A stretch of DNA of 64,000 bases from Bradyrhizobium cosmicum (GCF_007290395.2 NZ_CP041656.2:2604001-2668000), one strand, 5' to 3'. Shown: positions 45,224 to 54,084, numbered from the stretch's first letter. Numbers and translations: made by a program. The notes: a model not told the origin generated them from the sequence alone.

Positions 45224-48200
45224 ATCTCGGATTCTCGGGGAGGCTCACCAAGGCGACGATCGCATCGCCGCTGACGCCGCTGTTTCTGATCGCAGCGTTC
45301 GTCGTCGGCCTGATCGCGGTCATCGTGATTCCGCGCGAGGAGGAGCCGCAGATCAGCGTCCCGATGGTCGATATCCGCGTCAACGCCGACGGCTTGCGCG
45401 GACCCGACGCGGTCGAGCTCGTCACCAAGCCGCTCGAGGCAATCGTCAAGGGCATCGACGGCATCGAGCATGTCTACAGTCAGACCGAGGACGACCGGGT
45501 GATGGTCACCGCGCGGTTTCTGGTGGGCACCAAGGCAGAGGACGCGATTCTCCGCGTCCATGAGAAGATTCGAGCCAATCTCGATCGCATCCCGGTTGGA
45601 ATTCCCGAACCCTCGATCGTCGGCCGCGGCATCAATGACGTCGCTGTGACCGTCTTGACACTTTCACCGAAGCCGGAAGCCGCCGAACGCTGGACCGACA
45701 AGGATCTGTTCGAGCTTGCCGACAAGCTGCGCTCGGAGCTCGTGAAGGTCGACAGCATCGGACTGACCTACATTTCCGGCGGCGCGGCGCAGCAGATCAG
45801 GGTCGAGCCAGATCCGGAAAAGTTGTCGCTGTTCGGCGTCACGCTGCAGCAGCTCGTGGCCAAGGTTAAGGACGCCAATCGCTCGTTCCTGGCCGGCCAG
45901 GTTCGCGATGCCGGCATCGTTCGCAATGTCGCCGCAGGCCAGACGCTCGCAGGCATTCCCGATATTGGCCTGCTCCTGATCTCGACCCGTGACGGACGGC
46001 CGGTCTACGTCAAGGACGTGGCGAGCGTCATCATCGGTCCGAATACGATCGAGCACCGGGTCTGGAATGATGCGCGGGACGAGAAGGGGCAGTGGGCCCG
46101 GGTGCCCGCGGTCAGCCTCGCACTCGCCAAGCGCGCCGGCGCCAATGCGGTGGTTGTGTCTGCCGATATCAATCACCGCCTGGAGGGATTGAAGGGGCGT
46201 CTCATCCCCGAGGATGTCCAGGTAACGGTGACCCGCGACTATGGCGAGACCGCCAACGAAAAGGCCAACGAACTTCTGTTCCACCTCGGGCTCGCGACCG
46301 TCTCGATCGTCGTCCTGATCGCGATCGCGATCGGCTGGCGCGAAGCGTTGGTGACCTTCGTCGTGATTCCGACGACGATCCTGCTGACGATGTTCGCCGC
46401 CAACCTGATGGGCTACACCATCAATCGCGTCAGCCTGTTCGCGCTGATCTTCTCGATCGGCATCCTCGTCGACGACGCCATCGTCGTCGTCGAGAACATA
46501 GCGCGGCACTGGGCCATGCGCGACGGCCGGCCGCGCCTGCAGGCGACCATCGAGGCCGTTGCGGAGGTCGGCAATCCCACCGTCGTCGCGACGCTGACCG
46601 TGGTCGCGGCGCTGTTGCCGATGCTGTTCGTGTCGGGGCTGATGGGCCCTTATATGGCGCCTATTCCCGCCAACGCGTCGGCGGCGATGCTGTTTTCCTT
46701 CTTTGTCGCCATGGTGGTCGCGCCGTGGCTGATGATGAAGCTGGCGCCGAAGGGCGAAATGACGTCCGCGCATGCAGCGCATGATGAAGGACGGCTGGGC
46801 CAGCTCTACCGACGCATTGCCACGCCGATCGTGCGCAGCCGGCGTTCTGCCTGGATATTCCTGCTCGGCGTCGGCATCGCGACCCTGTTGTCGATGGCGC
46901 TGTTTGCGACCAAGTCAGTGACCGTCAAGCTTCTGCCGTTCGACAACAAGTCCGAGATCGCCGTGATGGTCGACCTGCCGGAGGGCGCAAGCCTGGAGGC
47001 GACCGAGCGCACCTTGTTCGGCGCGGCCGAGATCGCCCGGCAATTGCCGGAGGTCACCTCGTTGCAATCCTACGCCGGCACACCGGCTCCCTTCAATTTC
47101 AACGGCCTGGTGCGGCATTACTACCTGCGTGAGAGGCCTGAGTTCGGTGAAGTGCAGGTCAATCTGGCTGCGCGTGGCGAACGCAAGCGTGCGAGCCATG
47201 AGATCGCGCTCGAGCTGCGCGAGAAGCTGAAGGCGCTCGATCCGCCCAAGGGCACCAGCATCAAGGTGGTCGAAGTGCCGCCTGGGCCGCCCGTGCTTTC
47301 TACGATGCTCGCCGAGGTCTATGGTCCCGATGCCGCCACGCGCCGCGCGGTCACGGCCGAGCTCAAGGGGGTCTTCGCGGAAGTGCCGTTCATCGTCGAT
47401 GTCGACGATTCGATCGGGGAGAAGCGGCCGCGGCTGCGGCTGTCGATCGACCAGGACCGGCTCGAATTCTTCGGCGTCGAGCAGCGCGACGTCTATGATA
47501 CCATACAGGCGCTGTTCGGCGGCACCTCGATCGGCTACTCGCATCGCGGCGAGGACCGCAACCCGATCGAGATCGCGGTACATCTGCCCAAGCGCGACCT
47601 GGTCTGGGGCGAGGCGCTGGCCTCGACGCCGGTGCCCGCCAACACGGTGCCCGGCAGCAAGACGGTGGTCGAACTGGGCCAGGTCGTAAAAGCGACGATG
47701 GAGGAGGGCTCGCCGACGATCTTCCGCCGTGACGGGCGTTTCGCCGACATGGTGATGGCCGAGCTTGCCGGGCGCTTCGAGGCGCCGCTGTACGGCATGC
47801 TTGCGGTGGCGGACCGCGTCGAGGCCCATGATTGGGGCAATCTGCCGAAACCGGCGATCAGTCTACACGGGCAGCCGGTCGATGAGTCGCGTCCGACGCT
47901 GTTGTGGGACGGCGAATGGGAAATCACATGGGTGACCTTCCGCGACATGGGCGCGGCCTTCGGCGCGGCCATCCTAGGCATCTACGTGCTGGTCGTCGCC
48001 CAGTTCAAGAGCTTCCGTTTGCCGCTCGTCATCCTGACGCCGATTCCGCTGACCTTGATCGGCATCCTCGTCGGGCATTGGCTGCTGGCTGCACCGTTCA
48101 CGGCGACGTCGATGATCGGCTTCATCGCGCTCGCCGGCATCATCGTGCGCAACTCGATCCTGCTGGTCGACTTCATCAGGCACAGCGGCGGAGACGGCAA

Positions 48201-48444
48201 GTCGCTTCGCGAGGTGGTGCTGGAGGCCGGCGCGGTCCGCTTCAAGCCCATCCTGCTGACCGCACTTGCGGCCATGATCGGCGCAGCGACCATTCTGCTC
48301 GATCCGATCTTTCAGGGATTGGCGATCTCGCTGCTGTTCGGGCTTGCCTCGTCGACGCTGCTCACCGTGCTGGTGATTCCCGCGATCTATATCGCCCTGC
48401 GCGCGCCGCGCGAGGCGACTTCGACCACAGTCAAACCCGGCTAG
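45220..48444 (+). CDS. RND efflux pump, inner-membrane subunit
   Basis: 1,074 aa from GTG 45220 (GTGA overlap with the adaptor stop). AcrB-type layout: an N-terminal helix, two large periplasmic loops and two groups of membrane helices. Motifs include FALIFSIGILVDDAIVVVEN (with the proton-relay Asp pair), VGNPTVVATLTVVAALLPML and AGIIVRNSILLVDFIRHSGG. It forms a proton-driven tripartite pump with the adaptor. Substrates are unknown. Location behind bigR suggests induction by sulfide or persulfide stress. Confidence 0.94.
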   Translation: MNLGFSGRLTKATIASPLTPLFLIAAFVVGLIAVIVIPREEEPQISVPMVDIRVNADGLRGPDAVELVTKPLEAIVKGIDGIEHVYSQTEDDRVMVTARFLVGTKAEDAILRVHEKIRANLDRIPVGIPEPSIVGRGINDVAVTVLTLSPKPEAAERWTDKDLFELADKLRSELVKVDSIGLTYISGGAAQQIRVEPDPEKLSLFGVTLQQLVAKVKDANRSFLAGQVRDAGIVRNVAAGQTLAGIPDIGLLLISTRDGRPVYVKDVASVIIGPNTIEHRVWNDARDEKGQWARVPAVSLALAKRAGANAVVVSADINHRLEGLKGRLIPEDVQVTVTRDYGETANEKANELLFHLGLATVSIVVLIAIAIGWREALVTFVVIPTTILLTMFAANLMGYTINRVSLFALIFSIGILVDDAIVVVENIARHWAMRDGRPRLQATIEAVAEVGNPTVVATLTVVAALLPMLFVSGLMGPYMAPIPANASAAMLFSFFVAMVVAPWLMMKLAPKGEMTSAHAAHDEGRLGQLYRRIATPIVRSRRSAWIFLLGVGIATLLSMALFATKSVTVKLLPFDNKSEIAVMVDLPEGASLEATERTLFGAAEIARQLPEVTSLQSYAGTPAPFNFNGLVRHYYLRERPEFGEVQVNLAARGERKRASHEIALELREKLKALDPPKGTSIKVVEVPPGPPVLSTMLAEVYGPDAATRRAVTAELKGVFAEVPFIVDVDDSIGEKRPRLRLSIDQDRLEFFGVEQRDVYDTIQALFGGTSIGYSHRGEDRNPIEIAVHLPKRDLVWGEALASTPVPANTVPGSKTVVELGQVVKATMEEGSPTIFRRDGRFADMVMAELAGRFEAPLYGMLAVADRVEAHDWGNLPKPAISLHGQPVDESRPTLLWDGEWEITWVTFRDMGAAFGAAILGIYVLVVAQFKSFRLPLVILTPIPLTLIGILVGHWLLAAPFTATSMIGFIALAGIIVRNSILLVDFIRHSGGDGKSLREVVLEAGAVRFKPILLTALAAMIGAATILLDPIFQGLAISLLFGLASSTLLTVLVIPAIYIALRAPREATSTTVKPG

Positions 48445-48454
48445 CGAGGGCCCG

Positions 48455-48811
48455 ATGGACAAGAACTACGTTGATATCACCAGGAATATCTCGGCCAACC
48501 TGAAGAAGCTGCGGAGCGACATTCCCGACACGATGAAGGGATTTGCGATGCTCGCGCAGGCCGCGACGCGGGACGGCGCGCTGGACAAGAAGACAAAGGA
48601 GCTGATCGCGCTTGCGCTCGGTGTCGCCGCGCATTGCGACGGCTGCATCGGCTTTCACACCGAAGCGCTGGTCAAGCTCGGCGCGACGCGCGAAGAAGTC
48701 GAGGAGGCGCTTGGTATGGTCGTTTACATGGGCGGCGGCCCGTCGCTGATGTATGCCGCGGATGCGATCGTGGCTTACGAGCAGTTCCAGCAGCAATCGG
48801 AAGCCGCCTGA
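48455..48811 (+). CDS. Carboxymuconolactone decarboxylase/AhpD-like protein
   Basis: 118 aa. It has the AhpD-like helical fold with the peroxidatic motif HCDGCIGFHTEALVKLGATR (Cys-x-x-Cys with His three residues after), preceded by KTKELIALALGVAAHCDG. Such proteins act as alkylhydroperoxidase partners using lipoate or thioredoxin, which fits a thiol-stress operon. It follows the pump by 10 bases and ends at a strong hairpin. It is not likely to be a true decarboxylase, because no aromatic pathway genes are near. Confidence 0.9.
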   Translation: MDKNYVDITRNISANLKKLRSDIPDTMKGFAMLAQAATRDGALDKKTKELIALALGVAAHCDGCIGFHTEALVKLGATREEVEEALGMVVYMGGGPSLMYAADAIVAYEQFQQQSEAA

Positions 48812-48837
48812 CGTTGGTGATGTTCTTCGATCAAGAC

Positions 48838-48873
48838 GGCAGGACCGGGCGAGTTGTCTCGTCCGGTCCTGCC
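48838..48873. terminator. Convergent-gene hairpin terminator
   Basis: 11-bp perfect stem GGCAGGACCGG / CCGGTCCTGCC, extended by GCGAG/CTCGT pairing around TTGT. It lies between the rightward AhpD-like gene and the leftward gene ending at 48891, so it probably serves both. There is no long T-tract. Confidence 0.6.
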
Positions 48874-48890
48874 CATCATGGACTCAACGA

Positions 48891-49220
48891 TTACCCGCGG
48901 TCGCCGACACCGACGCCCACGCTGACGCCGGGGGCGCGAATGCCGACGCCGCCGCGCGGACCATCGTCCCAGTCGCGATGGCTGCGGCGTTCGTAATAGC
49001 GCTCGCGCGGCATGGTGTTATAGGAATCGCGCACGATCACGCGCGCGCCGCCGCGCGTCCGATAGCAATTGCCGGCGTCATCGCATACGAGCCGGACCTG
49101 CTGAATGAGATCGGGACTGGTGTATTCGCTGGTCGTGTAGATATCGGCGGCCTTCGCGGCGCTCGCCGCAGCGAGAGCTCCAACACCGGCCAGCAGTGCA
49201 ATCGTCAACGTCCTCATCAT
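48891..49220 (-). CDS. Secreted Gly/Arg-rich hypothetical protein
   Basis: 109 aa. It has a signal peptide (RTLTIALLAGVGALAAASAAKA). The mature part begins DIYTTSEYTSPDLIQQVRLV and has a CDDAGNCYRTRGG motif that could form a disulfide loop. It then has a Arg/Asp stretch and a Gly/Val-rich end (GVGIRAPGVSVGVGVGDRG). This resembles small exported rhizobial proteins without known function. The start has AGGAGGACATGATG, so either of two adjacent ATGs may serve. Confidence 0.72.
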   Translation of the reverse strand: MMRTLTIALLAGVGALAAASAAKAADIYTTSEYTSPDLIQQVRLVCDDAGNCYRTRGGARVIVRDSYNTMPRERYYERRSHRDWDDGPRGGVGIRAPGVSVGVGVGDRG

Positions 49221-49310
49221 GTCCTCCTCCGAAACTGCCCTATGCCGGTAACAAGAATGCGAGGAGGCGATCGTTCCCGGCTGGGTGCATGTTTTTCCCG
49301 GAACAGGGCG

Positions 49311-49715
49311 TCAGATCGGCTCGTAGGTCTCCGACCCGCAGATGTCGTCTGCTTCCGCGCGACGGCGATCGACCACCTTTCCGGCCGATATCGTCACGAT
49401 GTAGGTCTGGGTGCCGAGCGCGGTGCCGGTGGCGGAGGTGAGCTGCGCGCGGACGCAGGCCGTCCAGCCCGGTCCGCGCACCTCTCGGTGGGGCGGGGCG
49501 ACGTGTACCTCACGCGGATAAGACGTCGTGACGAAGACCACGTCGATCTGCTCGCGCACCAGGCGTTTGACATCGGGAGCCGGTTCTGGCGGCTGCTGCT
49601 CGGCCTCCTTCAGGCGCATGAACTCAGGAACCGGCGCGCGGCTGTCGGCAAAGCCACAAGACGCCAGTGCCAGCGCGGCGGCGATCAGCGCCGCATGAGC
49701 AACAATCCGCAACAT
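49311..49715 (-). CDS. Putative lipoprotein
   Basis: 134 aa from ATG 49715 (an in-frame ATG at 49739 adds 8 residues). It has a type II signal peptide with lipobox LALASC (IVAHAALIAAALALASCGFA). The mature domain is mixed (VKRLVREQIDVVFVTTSYPR, GPGWTACVRAQLTSATG, GTQTYIVTISAGKVVDRRRA) with Cys in TACV and DDICGS. It has the look of a small periplasmic beta-sheet lipoprotein common in Bradyrhizobium. The role is unknown. Confidence 0.72.
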   Translation of the reverse strand: MLRIVAHAALIAAALALASCGFADSRAPVPEFMRLKEAEQQPPEPAPDVKRLVREQIDVVFVTTSYPREVHVAPPHREVRGPGWTACVRAQLTSATGTALGTQTYIVTISAGKVVDRRRAEADDICGSETYEPI

Positions 49716-49918
49716 CCGTGAAGGTCCCCTGCGGGCCAACAGATAGGCAAGAATGCGATCTGGCGAAGTCCCGGCTGATCAAGATTTGCTGAAGGCAAGT
49801 CTTGCTGAAAAGACAGTCTTGCTGAAAAGGCAGTCTTGCCCCGGATACGGGACCCCGCGATCTTTGCTATTACCGGATTGCAGGCTAGTTTGTACCCCAG
49901 ACGAGGGGGATTGCGCCA

Positions 49919-50149
49919 ATGAGAGTTTTGGTCATAGCGGCCGCACTGCTGGCACTGACGGTCGTGTCGGTACAGGCGCAGGGCCGAGGCAGAGGCCAGC
50001 CGAACGAAGGCGCGCCCAAGGCGGAAAACAAGCCCAGGGTCGACGAGAAGGCCTACAAGGCCGCACTCGAGCGCATTCCCGAGCCCAAGGAGAAGTACGA
50101 CCCTTGGAGCGGGGCGCGTCCTGCCGAGCCCGTCAAGAAACCGAAATAG
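49919..50149 (+). CDS. Small secreted protein with C-terminal DPW motif
   Basis: 76 aa. It has a signal peptide (RVLVIAAALLALTVVSVQAQ), a Gly/Arg/Pro-rich stretch and a C-terminal motif AYKAALERIPEPKEKYDPWS followed by GARP. The 99-aa protein at 53751-54050 ends the same way (AYKETLKKIPDSKASNDPWG then GMR), so the two are paralogs. It lies 12 bases before the PQQ dehydrogenase gene and is probably co-transcribed with it. No biochemical function is known to me. Confidence 0.75.
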   Translation: MRVLVIAAALLALTVVSVQAQGRGRGQPNEGAPKAENKPRVDEKAYKAALERIPEPKEKYDPWSGARPAEPVKKPK

Positions 50150-50161
50150 GCGAGGCGGGCG

Positions 50162-52168
50162 TTGGCGACCCGCCCGTGCTGTTCGGCCGTTGTCCTCGCG
50201 CTTCTCCTGCTTGCGTCATGGCCGTGCGTGGCCTGGGACAGCTGGGGTGGCGATGCCGGCGGCTCGCGCTTTTCGCCCTTGCGGGAAATCACGCCCGACA
50301 ATGTCGGTCATCTGGTTCGGGCGTTCGAATTTCACACCGGCGATCTTGCGGCCCGCCCGCCCGAGTTGATGCGGAGAACCAAATTCCAGGCGACGCCACT
50401 CTTCGTCGAAGACAGCCTGATCTTCTGCACGCCCTTCAACGAGGTGATTGCACTCGATCCCGGCACCGGCGTGCAGAAGTGGCGCTTCGATCCGAAGATC
50501 GCCACAAATCAACGTCCCGCCAATCGCTATGTCTGCCGCGGCGTGACGTACTGGATCGACGATGAGGCGCCTGCGAATGCCGCCTGTCGATCGCGCATCT
50601 TCATGGGTACCAATGATGTTCGTCTGATCGCGCTCGACGCGAGGACCGGTGCGCCCTGTACCGGCTTCGGCGAGAATGGGCAGATCAAGCTCGATATCGG
50701 CACGGCACTGGAATGGCCCGGCGAATTCCAGATCACCTCACCGCCGGCCGTTGGCCGCGGTGTCATCGTGGTCGGCTCCGCGATCGGCGACAACCGCCGC
50801 GTCGACGCGCCGAACGGCGTGGTGCGCGCGTTCGATGCGCGCAACGGTCAGGCGCGCTGGACCTTCGAGCCATTGAAGCGCGACGGCATCGAGGCTGGTC
50901 ATGCCAATGTCTGGGCGCCGATGTCGGTCGATGTGGCGCGCGGGCTGGTGTTCCTGCCGACATCCTCGCCGTCGCCGGACTTCTGGGGCGGCAAGCGGCC
51001 GGGCAACAACGAGCACGCCAATTCGGTGGTCGCACTGCGCATCGAGACCGGCGAACTCGTGTGGGCATTCCAGACCGTGCATCACGACGTCTGGGATTAC
51101 GATCTGCCGGCGCAGCCGACGCTGACGCGCCTCGATACCGGTGACGGCCAGCGCGACGTGGTGATCCAGCCGACCAAGCAGGGCTTTGTCTTCGTGCTCG
51201 ACCGGGACACCGGCAAGCCGGTGTGGCCGGTCGAGGAGCGCGCGGTGCCGCAGGGCGGCGCGGAAGGCGAACGGCTGTCGCCGACGCAGCCGTTTCCGAC
51301 GCATGTGCCGGCCCTGACGTCGCAAACGATCTCGACCGACGATGCGCTCTCGCTGCTGCCCGGGCTGCGCCGCACCGCCTGCGAAGAGCAGTTCGCGGGG
51401 GCGCGCAACGAGGGGCTGTTCACGCCGCCCTCAACGCAGGGCACGATGGAATTTCCGTTCACGGGCGGCGGGGTGAACTGGGGCAGCGCTGCGTTCGATC
51501 CGCTCAATCAGATTCTCTACGCCAACACCGGCCGCGCCGTTCATCTCATCAAGCTGATCCCGCGCGCCGAGGCCGCCGGATTCAATCCGCCGCCCGGCCA
51601 CGATTTCGGCCAGCAGCGCGGCGCGCCGTTTGCGATATCGCGCGCGGTGATGATGTCGCCGCTCGGATTGCTCTGCAACAAGCCGCCCTGGGGCGAGATG
51701 GTCGCGGTCGATCTGAAGGCCGGCAAGATCATCTGGCGTGCGACGGTCGGGACCACCGAGGACCTCGCGCCGCTCGGCGTGCCGCTGCCCTGGGGCGCGC
51801 CGCTCGTGAACGGGCTCGCGGTCACCGCGGGTGGTCTCGTCTTCACCGGTGCGATGGACGCCTATCTGCGCGCCTTCGATGCGCGGAGCGGCAGGGAGCT
51901 GTGGCAAGGCCGGCTGCCCGTGCCCGGCGTCGCCAATCCCATGACCTATCTCTGGAAGGGCGAGCAATATGTCGCGATCGGAGCCGGCGGCCATTCCGAG
52001 GCGGGCACTTCGATCGGCGACAGCGTCGTTGCGTTTCGTCTGGCGCGGCCGGGCGAGGGGCCGTCATTGTGGTCGCGCACGATCGATCGTCCGGGCGGAC
52101 GATTTTTTGCGAAGGCCTCACTAGTCGCGTTCGCGATCGTCGTGCTTGTGATCGGGAGCCTTCGCTGA
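50162..52168 (+). CDS. PQQ-dependent dehydrogenase with C-terminal anchor
   Basis: 668 aa from TTG 50162, with GAGG 6 bases upstream. It has a signal peptide (VVLALLLLASWPCVA) then an eight-bladed PQQ beta-propeller: opening WDSWGGDAGGSRFSPLREIT, VFLPTSSPSPDFWGGKRPGN, TVHHDVWDYDLPAQPTLTRL and GGLVFTGAMDAYLRAFDARS with W-docking repeats. It is related to membrane glucose/quinate-type quinoproteins and oxidises sugars or alcohols in the periplasm. Unusually it ends with a hydrophobic segment (FAKASLVAFAIVVLVIGSLR), a possible membrane tail, instead of five N-terminal helices or a cytochrome domain. The substrate is unknown. Confidence 0.88.
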   Translation: MATRPCCSAVVLALLLLASWPCVAWDSWGGDAGGSRFSPLREITPDNVGHLVRAFEFHTGDLAARPPELMRRTKFQATPLFVEDSLIFCTPFNEVIALDPGTGVQKWRFDPKIATNQRPANRYVCRGVTYWIDDEAPANAACRSRIFMGTNDVRLIALDARTGAPCTGFGENGQIKLDIGTALEWPGEFQITSPPAVGRGVIVVGSAIGDNRRVDAPNGVVRAFDARNGQARWTFEPLKRDGIEAGHANVWAPMSVDVARGLVFLPTSSPSPDFWGGKRPGNNEHANSVVALRIETGELVWAFQTVHHDVWDYDLPAQPTLTRLDTGDGQRDVVIQPTKQGFVFVLDRDTGKPVWPVEERAVPQGGAEGERLSPTQPFPTHVPALTSQTISTDDALSLLPGLRRTACEEQFAGARNEGLFTPPSTQGTMEFPFTGGGVNWGSAAFDPLNQILYANTGRAVHLIKLIPRAEAAGFNPPPGHDFGQQRGAPFAISRAVMMSPLGLLCNKPPWGEMVAVDLKAGKIIWRATVGTTEDLAPLGVPLPWGAPLVNGLAVTAGGLVFTGAMDAYLRAFDARSGRELWQGRLPVPGVANPMTYLWKGEQYVAIGAGGHSEAGTSIGDSVVAFRLARPGEGPSLWSRTIDRPGGRFFAKASLVAFAIVVLVIGSLR

Positions 52169-52244
52169 CGCCATCGACGTCGTATCGGACGAACATAGCA
52201 CTGCATCGCGCGCGCGTTGCGAACGCGCATTCACACCGTGTGTA

Positions 52245-52487
52245 CTACTGTACGAAAGCGAGGCCGATGCGTCTGTCGCTGCGCCAAACGGCACGGCAAT
52301 TTTGCACGAAATTGTCGCGCGCGATCGACAGCGTGAACGATTGCGGCAATGTGACGGGGCCTTCGAGGTCGATCGCCGCGCCGCTGGACGACATATTTCG
52401 CACCGTGCACGCGATACCGCTGTTCTCAAAAATGATCTTTCCACCCTTGAAAACACGGTGCCGCTGCGTTGCACGCTTCTCGATCAT
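52245..52487 (-). CDS. PilZ domain protein
   Basis: 80 aa from ATG 52487. It is a PilZ-like barrel: EKRATQRHRVFKGGKIIFEN holds the RxxxR element that binds cyclic di-GMP in many PilZ proteins, followed by VRNMSSSGAAIDLEGPVTLP (DxSxxG-like, here NMSSSG) and CRAVWRSDRRIGLAFVQ. The first motif is partly conserved, so binding is uncertain. An in-frame ATG at 52550 would extend it by 21 residues. It is divergent from the HdeA-like gene and convergent with the PQQ gene. Confidence 0.85.
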   Translation of the reverse strand: MIEKRATQRHRVFKGGKIIFENSGIACTVRNMSSSGAAIDLEGPVTLPQSFTLSIARDNFVQNCRAVWRSDRRIGLAFVQ

Positions 52488-52670
52488 TCGCGTTAATCCA
52501 TAATGACGTTTGTGAAATAGTGCATAGAAATTACGTTGAACTAAACTCAATACTGGCGCTACTTGCGCAGCGCTTCAGACTTCGTTTACGACGTTGAAGC
52601 GGCGAGTCACTCCGCCGACTTTCCCCGCAAGCCTTTTCTTTTATGGCGTCCCGCGCCGATGGAGATACTG

Positions 52671-52964
52671 ATGAAGACCACGCTTTCGCTTCTGTTCGCC
52701 GCAGCGTTCTCGCTGTCGTCGATGCCCGCCCATGCCGTCAAGTGGGACCTCTCGACCATGACCTGCAAGCAGTTCCTCGAGAGCGGAGAAGACAACATCG
52801 CGGTCGTGCTGACCTGGATGGACGGCTGGTACAAGGGCGACGAGGACAACGCGATCATCGACACCGAGGTGTTCATCGATAATGCCAAGAAGTTCGGTGC
52901 CTATTGTGGAAAGAATCCGACCGTCAGCGTCGTCACCGCGGCCGACGAAATTCTGGGCAAGTAA
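52671..52964 (+). CDS. HdeA/HdeB-like acid-stress chaperone
   Basis: 97 aa from ATG 52671, GGAG 7 bases upstream. It has a signal peptide (KTTLSLLFAAAFSLSSMPAH) then a small helical domain with STMTCKQFLESGEDNIAVVL and TWMDGWYKG, and a second Cys in GAYCGKNPT that pairs with the first as in HdeA. Family members keep periplasmic proteins soluble at low pH. It is monocistronic, closed by the terminator at 53032. Confidence 0.85.
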   Translation: MKTTLSLLFAAAFSLSSMPAHAVKWDLSTMTCKQFLESGEDNIAVVLTWMDGWYKGDEDNAIIDTEVFIDNAKKFGAYCGKNPTVSVVTAADEILGK

Positions 52965-53031
52965 TTCTTCAGGCGGCCCGACGCGCGGATGCAATCGCGC
53001 TTCGGTCTCTCGCTTCGATGCGATCGTGATG

Positions 53032-53074
53032 GAGAGCCGCGGTGCGCTTTGCGCTCGCGCGGCTCTCGTTTTTT
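53032..53074 (+). terminator. Intrinsic terminator after the HdeA-like gene
   Basis: 10-bp stem GAGAGCCGCG / CGCGGCTCTC around an internal GCGC-rich loop, followed by GTTTTTT. A clear rho-independent terminator about 68 bases after the stop. Confidence 0.85.
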
Positions 53075-53084
53075 AGGATGATGT

Positions 53085-53549
53085 TCAGCCCGGCAACATC
53101 GCGAATGCGCTCGACACCATCGCAACTGGCTTGTTGTCATTGGCGGAGAGCAGCGTAACGCGGCCGAAGCTCATGGTGCGCCCGAGCCGCACCACGCGGG
53201 CGTCGGCGAGCACGTCGGAGGAAGAGACCGCGCGCATGAAATGCGTGGTCTGGTCGACCGTGGTCATCGGACGGTAGCCGCGATTGGCAGCGAGGTTCGC
53301 GATCACCATCGCGGTGTCGGCGAGCGCCATCAGTGCCTGGCCGCAGACCACGCCGCCGTTGCGGCACAGGCGTTCCGAAAACGGCATGCGGAGCAGCGCG
53401 CTCGGCTGCCAGTCCGGCATATCGGCCGGCTGCACGTGCTCGATGCGCTCGACGGTGAGGTTGAGATCCTGGACCCATGGCGCGAAGACCTCGCCGAGGA
53501 TGCGCCTGGCCTCGGTGATGCCGAACTCGGCTTCTGGCTGCGATGGCAT
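53085..53549 (-). CDS. PaaI-family hotdog thioesterase
   Basis: 154 aa from ATG 53549 (GGGGAA upstream; in-frame ATG at 53588 gives 167 aa). It has a single hotdog domain: CRNGGVVCGQALMALADTAM replaces the usual HGGxxxxLxD motif, then YRPMTTVDQTTHFMRAVSSS and LADARVVRLGRTMSFGRVTL. It should hydrolyse an acyl-CoA thioester. The Asp in ALADTAM is a plausible catalytic residue. It is convergent with the HdeA-like gene, and its region ends at the shared terminator. Confidence 0.85.
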   Translation of the reverse strand: MPSQPEAEFGITEARRILGEVFAPWVQDLNLTVERIEHVQPADMPDWQPSALLRMPFSERLCRNGGVVCGQALMALADTAMVIANLAANRGYRPMTTVDQTTHFMRAVSSSDVLADARVVRLGRTMSFGRVTLLSANDNKPVAMVSSAFAMLPG

Positions 53550-53750
53550 GGCTGTCGTTTCCCCTGTGTTGCCGGATGTTGCGGCCATCTTGCGCGGATT
53601 GCCGCGGCAAAGTCACCCGGTCTTGCGCCGGTCGGTCGGCTTGAAAATGCCTGACTTCGCCCGATATGGTGCAGCGGATGCGGCCCTCGGCGGGCGTTTG
53701 ACAGGGGCGACCAGGCGCGGTTGATCGCCCCTGATGGACCTAAGGAGTAC

Positions 53751-54050
53751 ATGATGAAGCTTTTCCGTATGGCGGCGGTGCTGCTGGCCGTGCTGGCGGG
53801 TCCTGCCTACGCGCAAATGCCCAATCTCAATTTGCTGCAGGACGGCCCGAGCAAGACGCCGGAAGAGAAGGCCGCGGAAGCCGAGCGTGACAGGGCCTAC
53901 AAGGAAACGCTGAAGAAGATTCCGGATTCCAAGGCGTCCAACGATCCCTGGGGCGGCATGCGCTCCGATCCGCCGAAACCGTCGGCTGCACCGAAGGCGT
54001 CAGCTGCAACCAGCGCGCCGAAGAAGAAAACCGGCGCGACCCCCAATTGA
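53751..54050 (+). CDS. Small secreted protein with DPW motif (paralog)
   Basis: 99 aa from ATG 53751, perfect AAGGAG 4 bases before. It has a signal peptide (KLFRMAAVLLAVLAGPAYAQ), a charged helix (KTPEEKAAEAERDRAYKETL), the shared motif KKIPDSKASNDPWGGMRSDP and a Lys/Ala/Pro tail. It is homologous to the 49919 gene in the C-terminal 25 residues before the tail. The function is unknown. Confidence 0.75.
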   Translation: MMKLFRMAAVLLAVLAGPAYAQMPNLNLLQDGPSKTPEEKAAEAERDRAYKETLKKIPDSKASNDPWGGMRSDPPKPSAAPKASAATSAPKKKTGATPN

Positions 54051-54065
54051 TCGTATCGTCCGATC

Positions 54066-54084
54066 GGAGGCGGTTGACGCCTCC
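54066..54084 (+). terminator. Hairpin after the 53751 gene
   Basis: GGAGGCG-GTTGA-CGCCTCC, perfect 7-bp stem 16 bases after the stop. There is no T-tract, so it is only a possible terminator. Confidence 0.4.
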
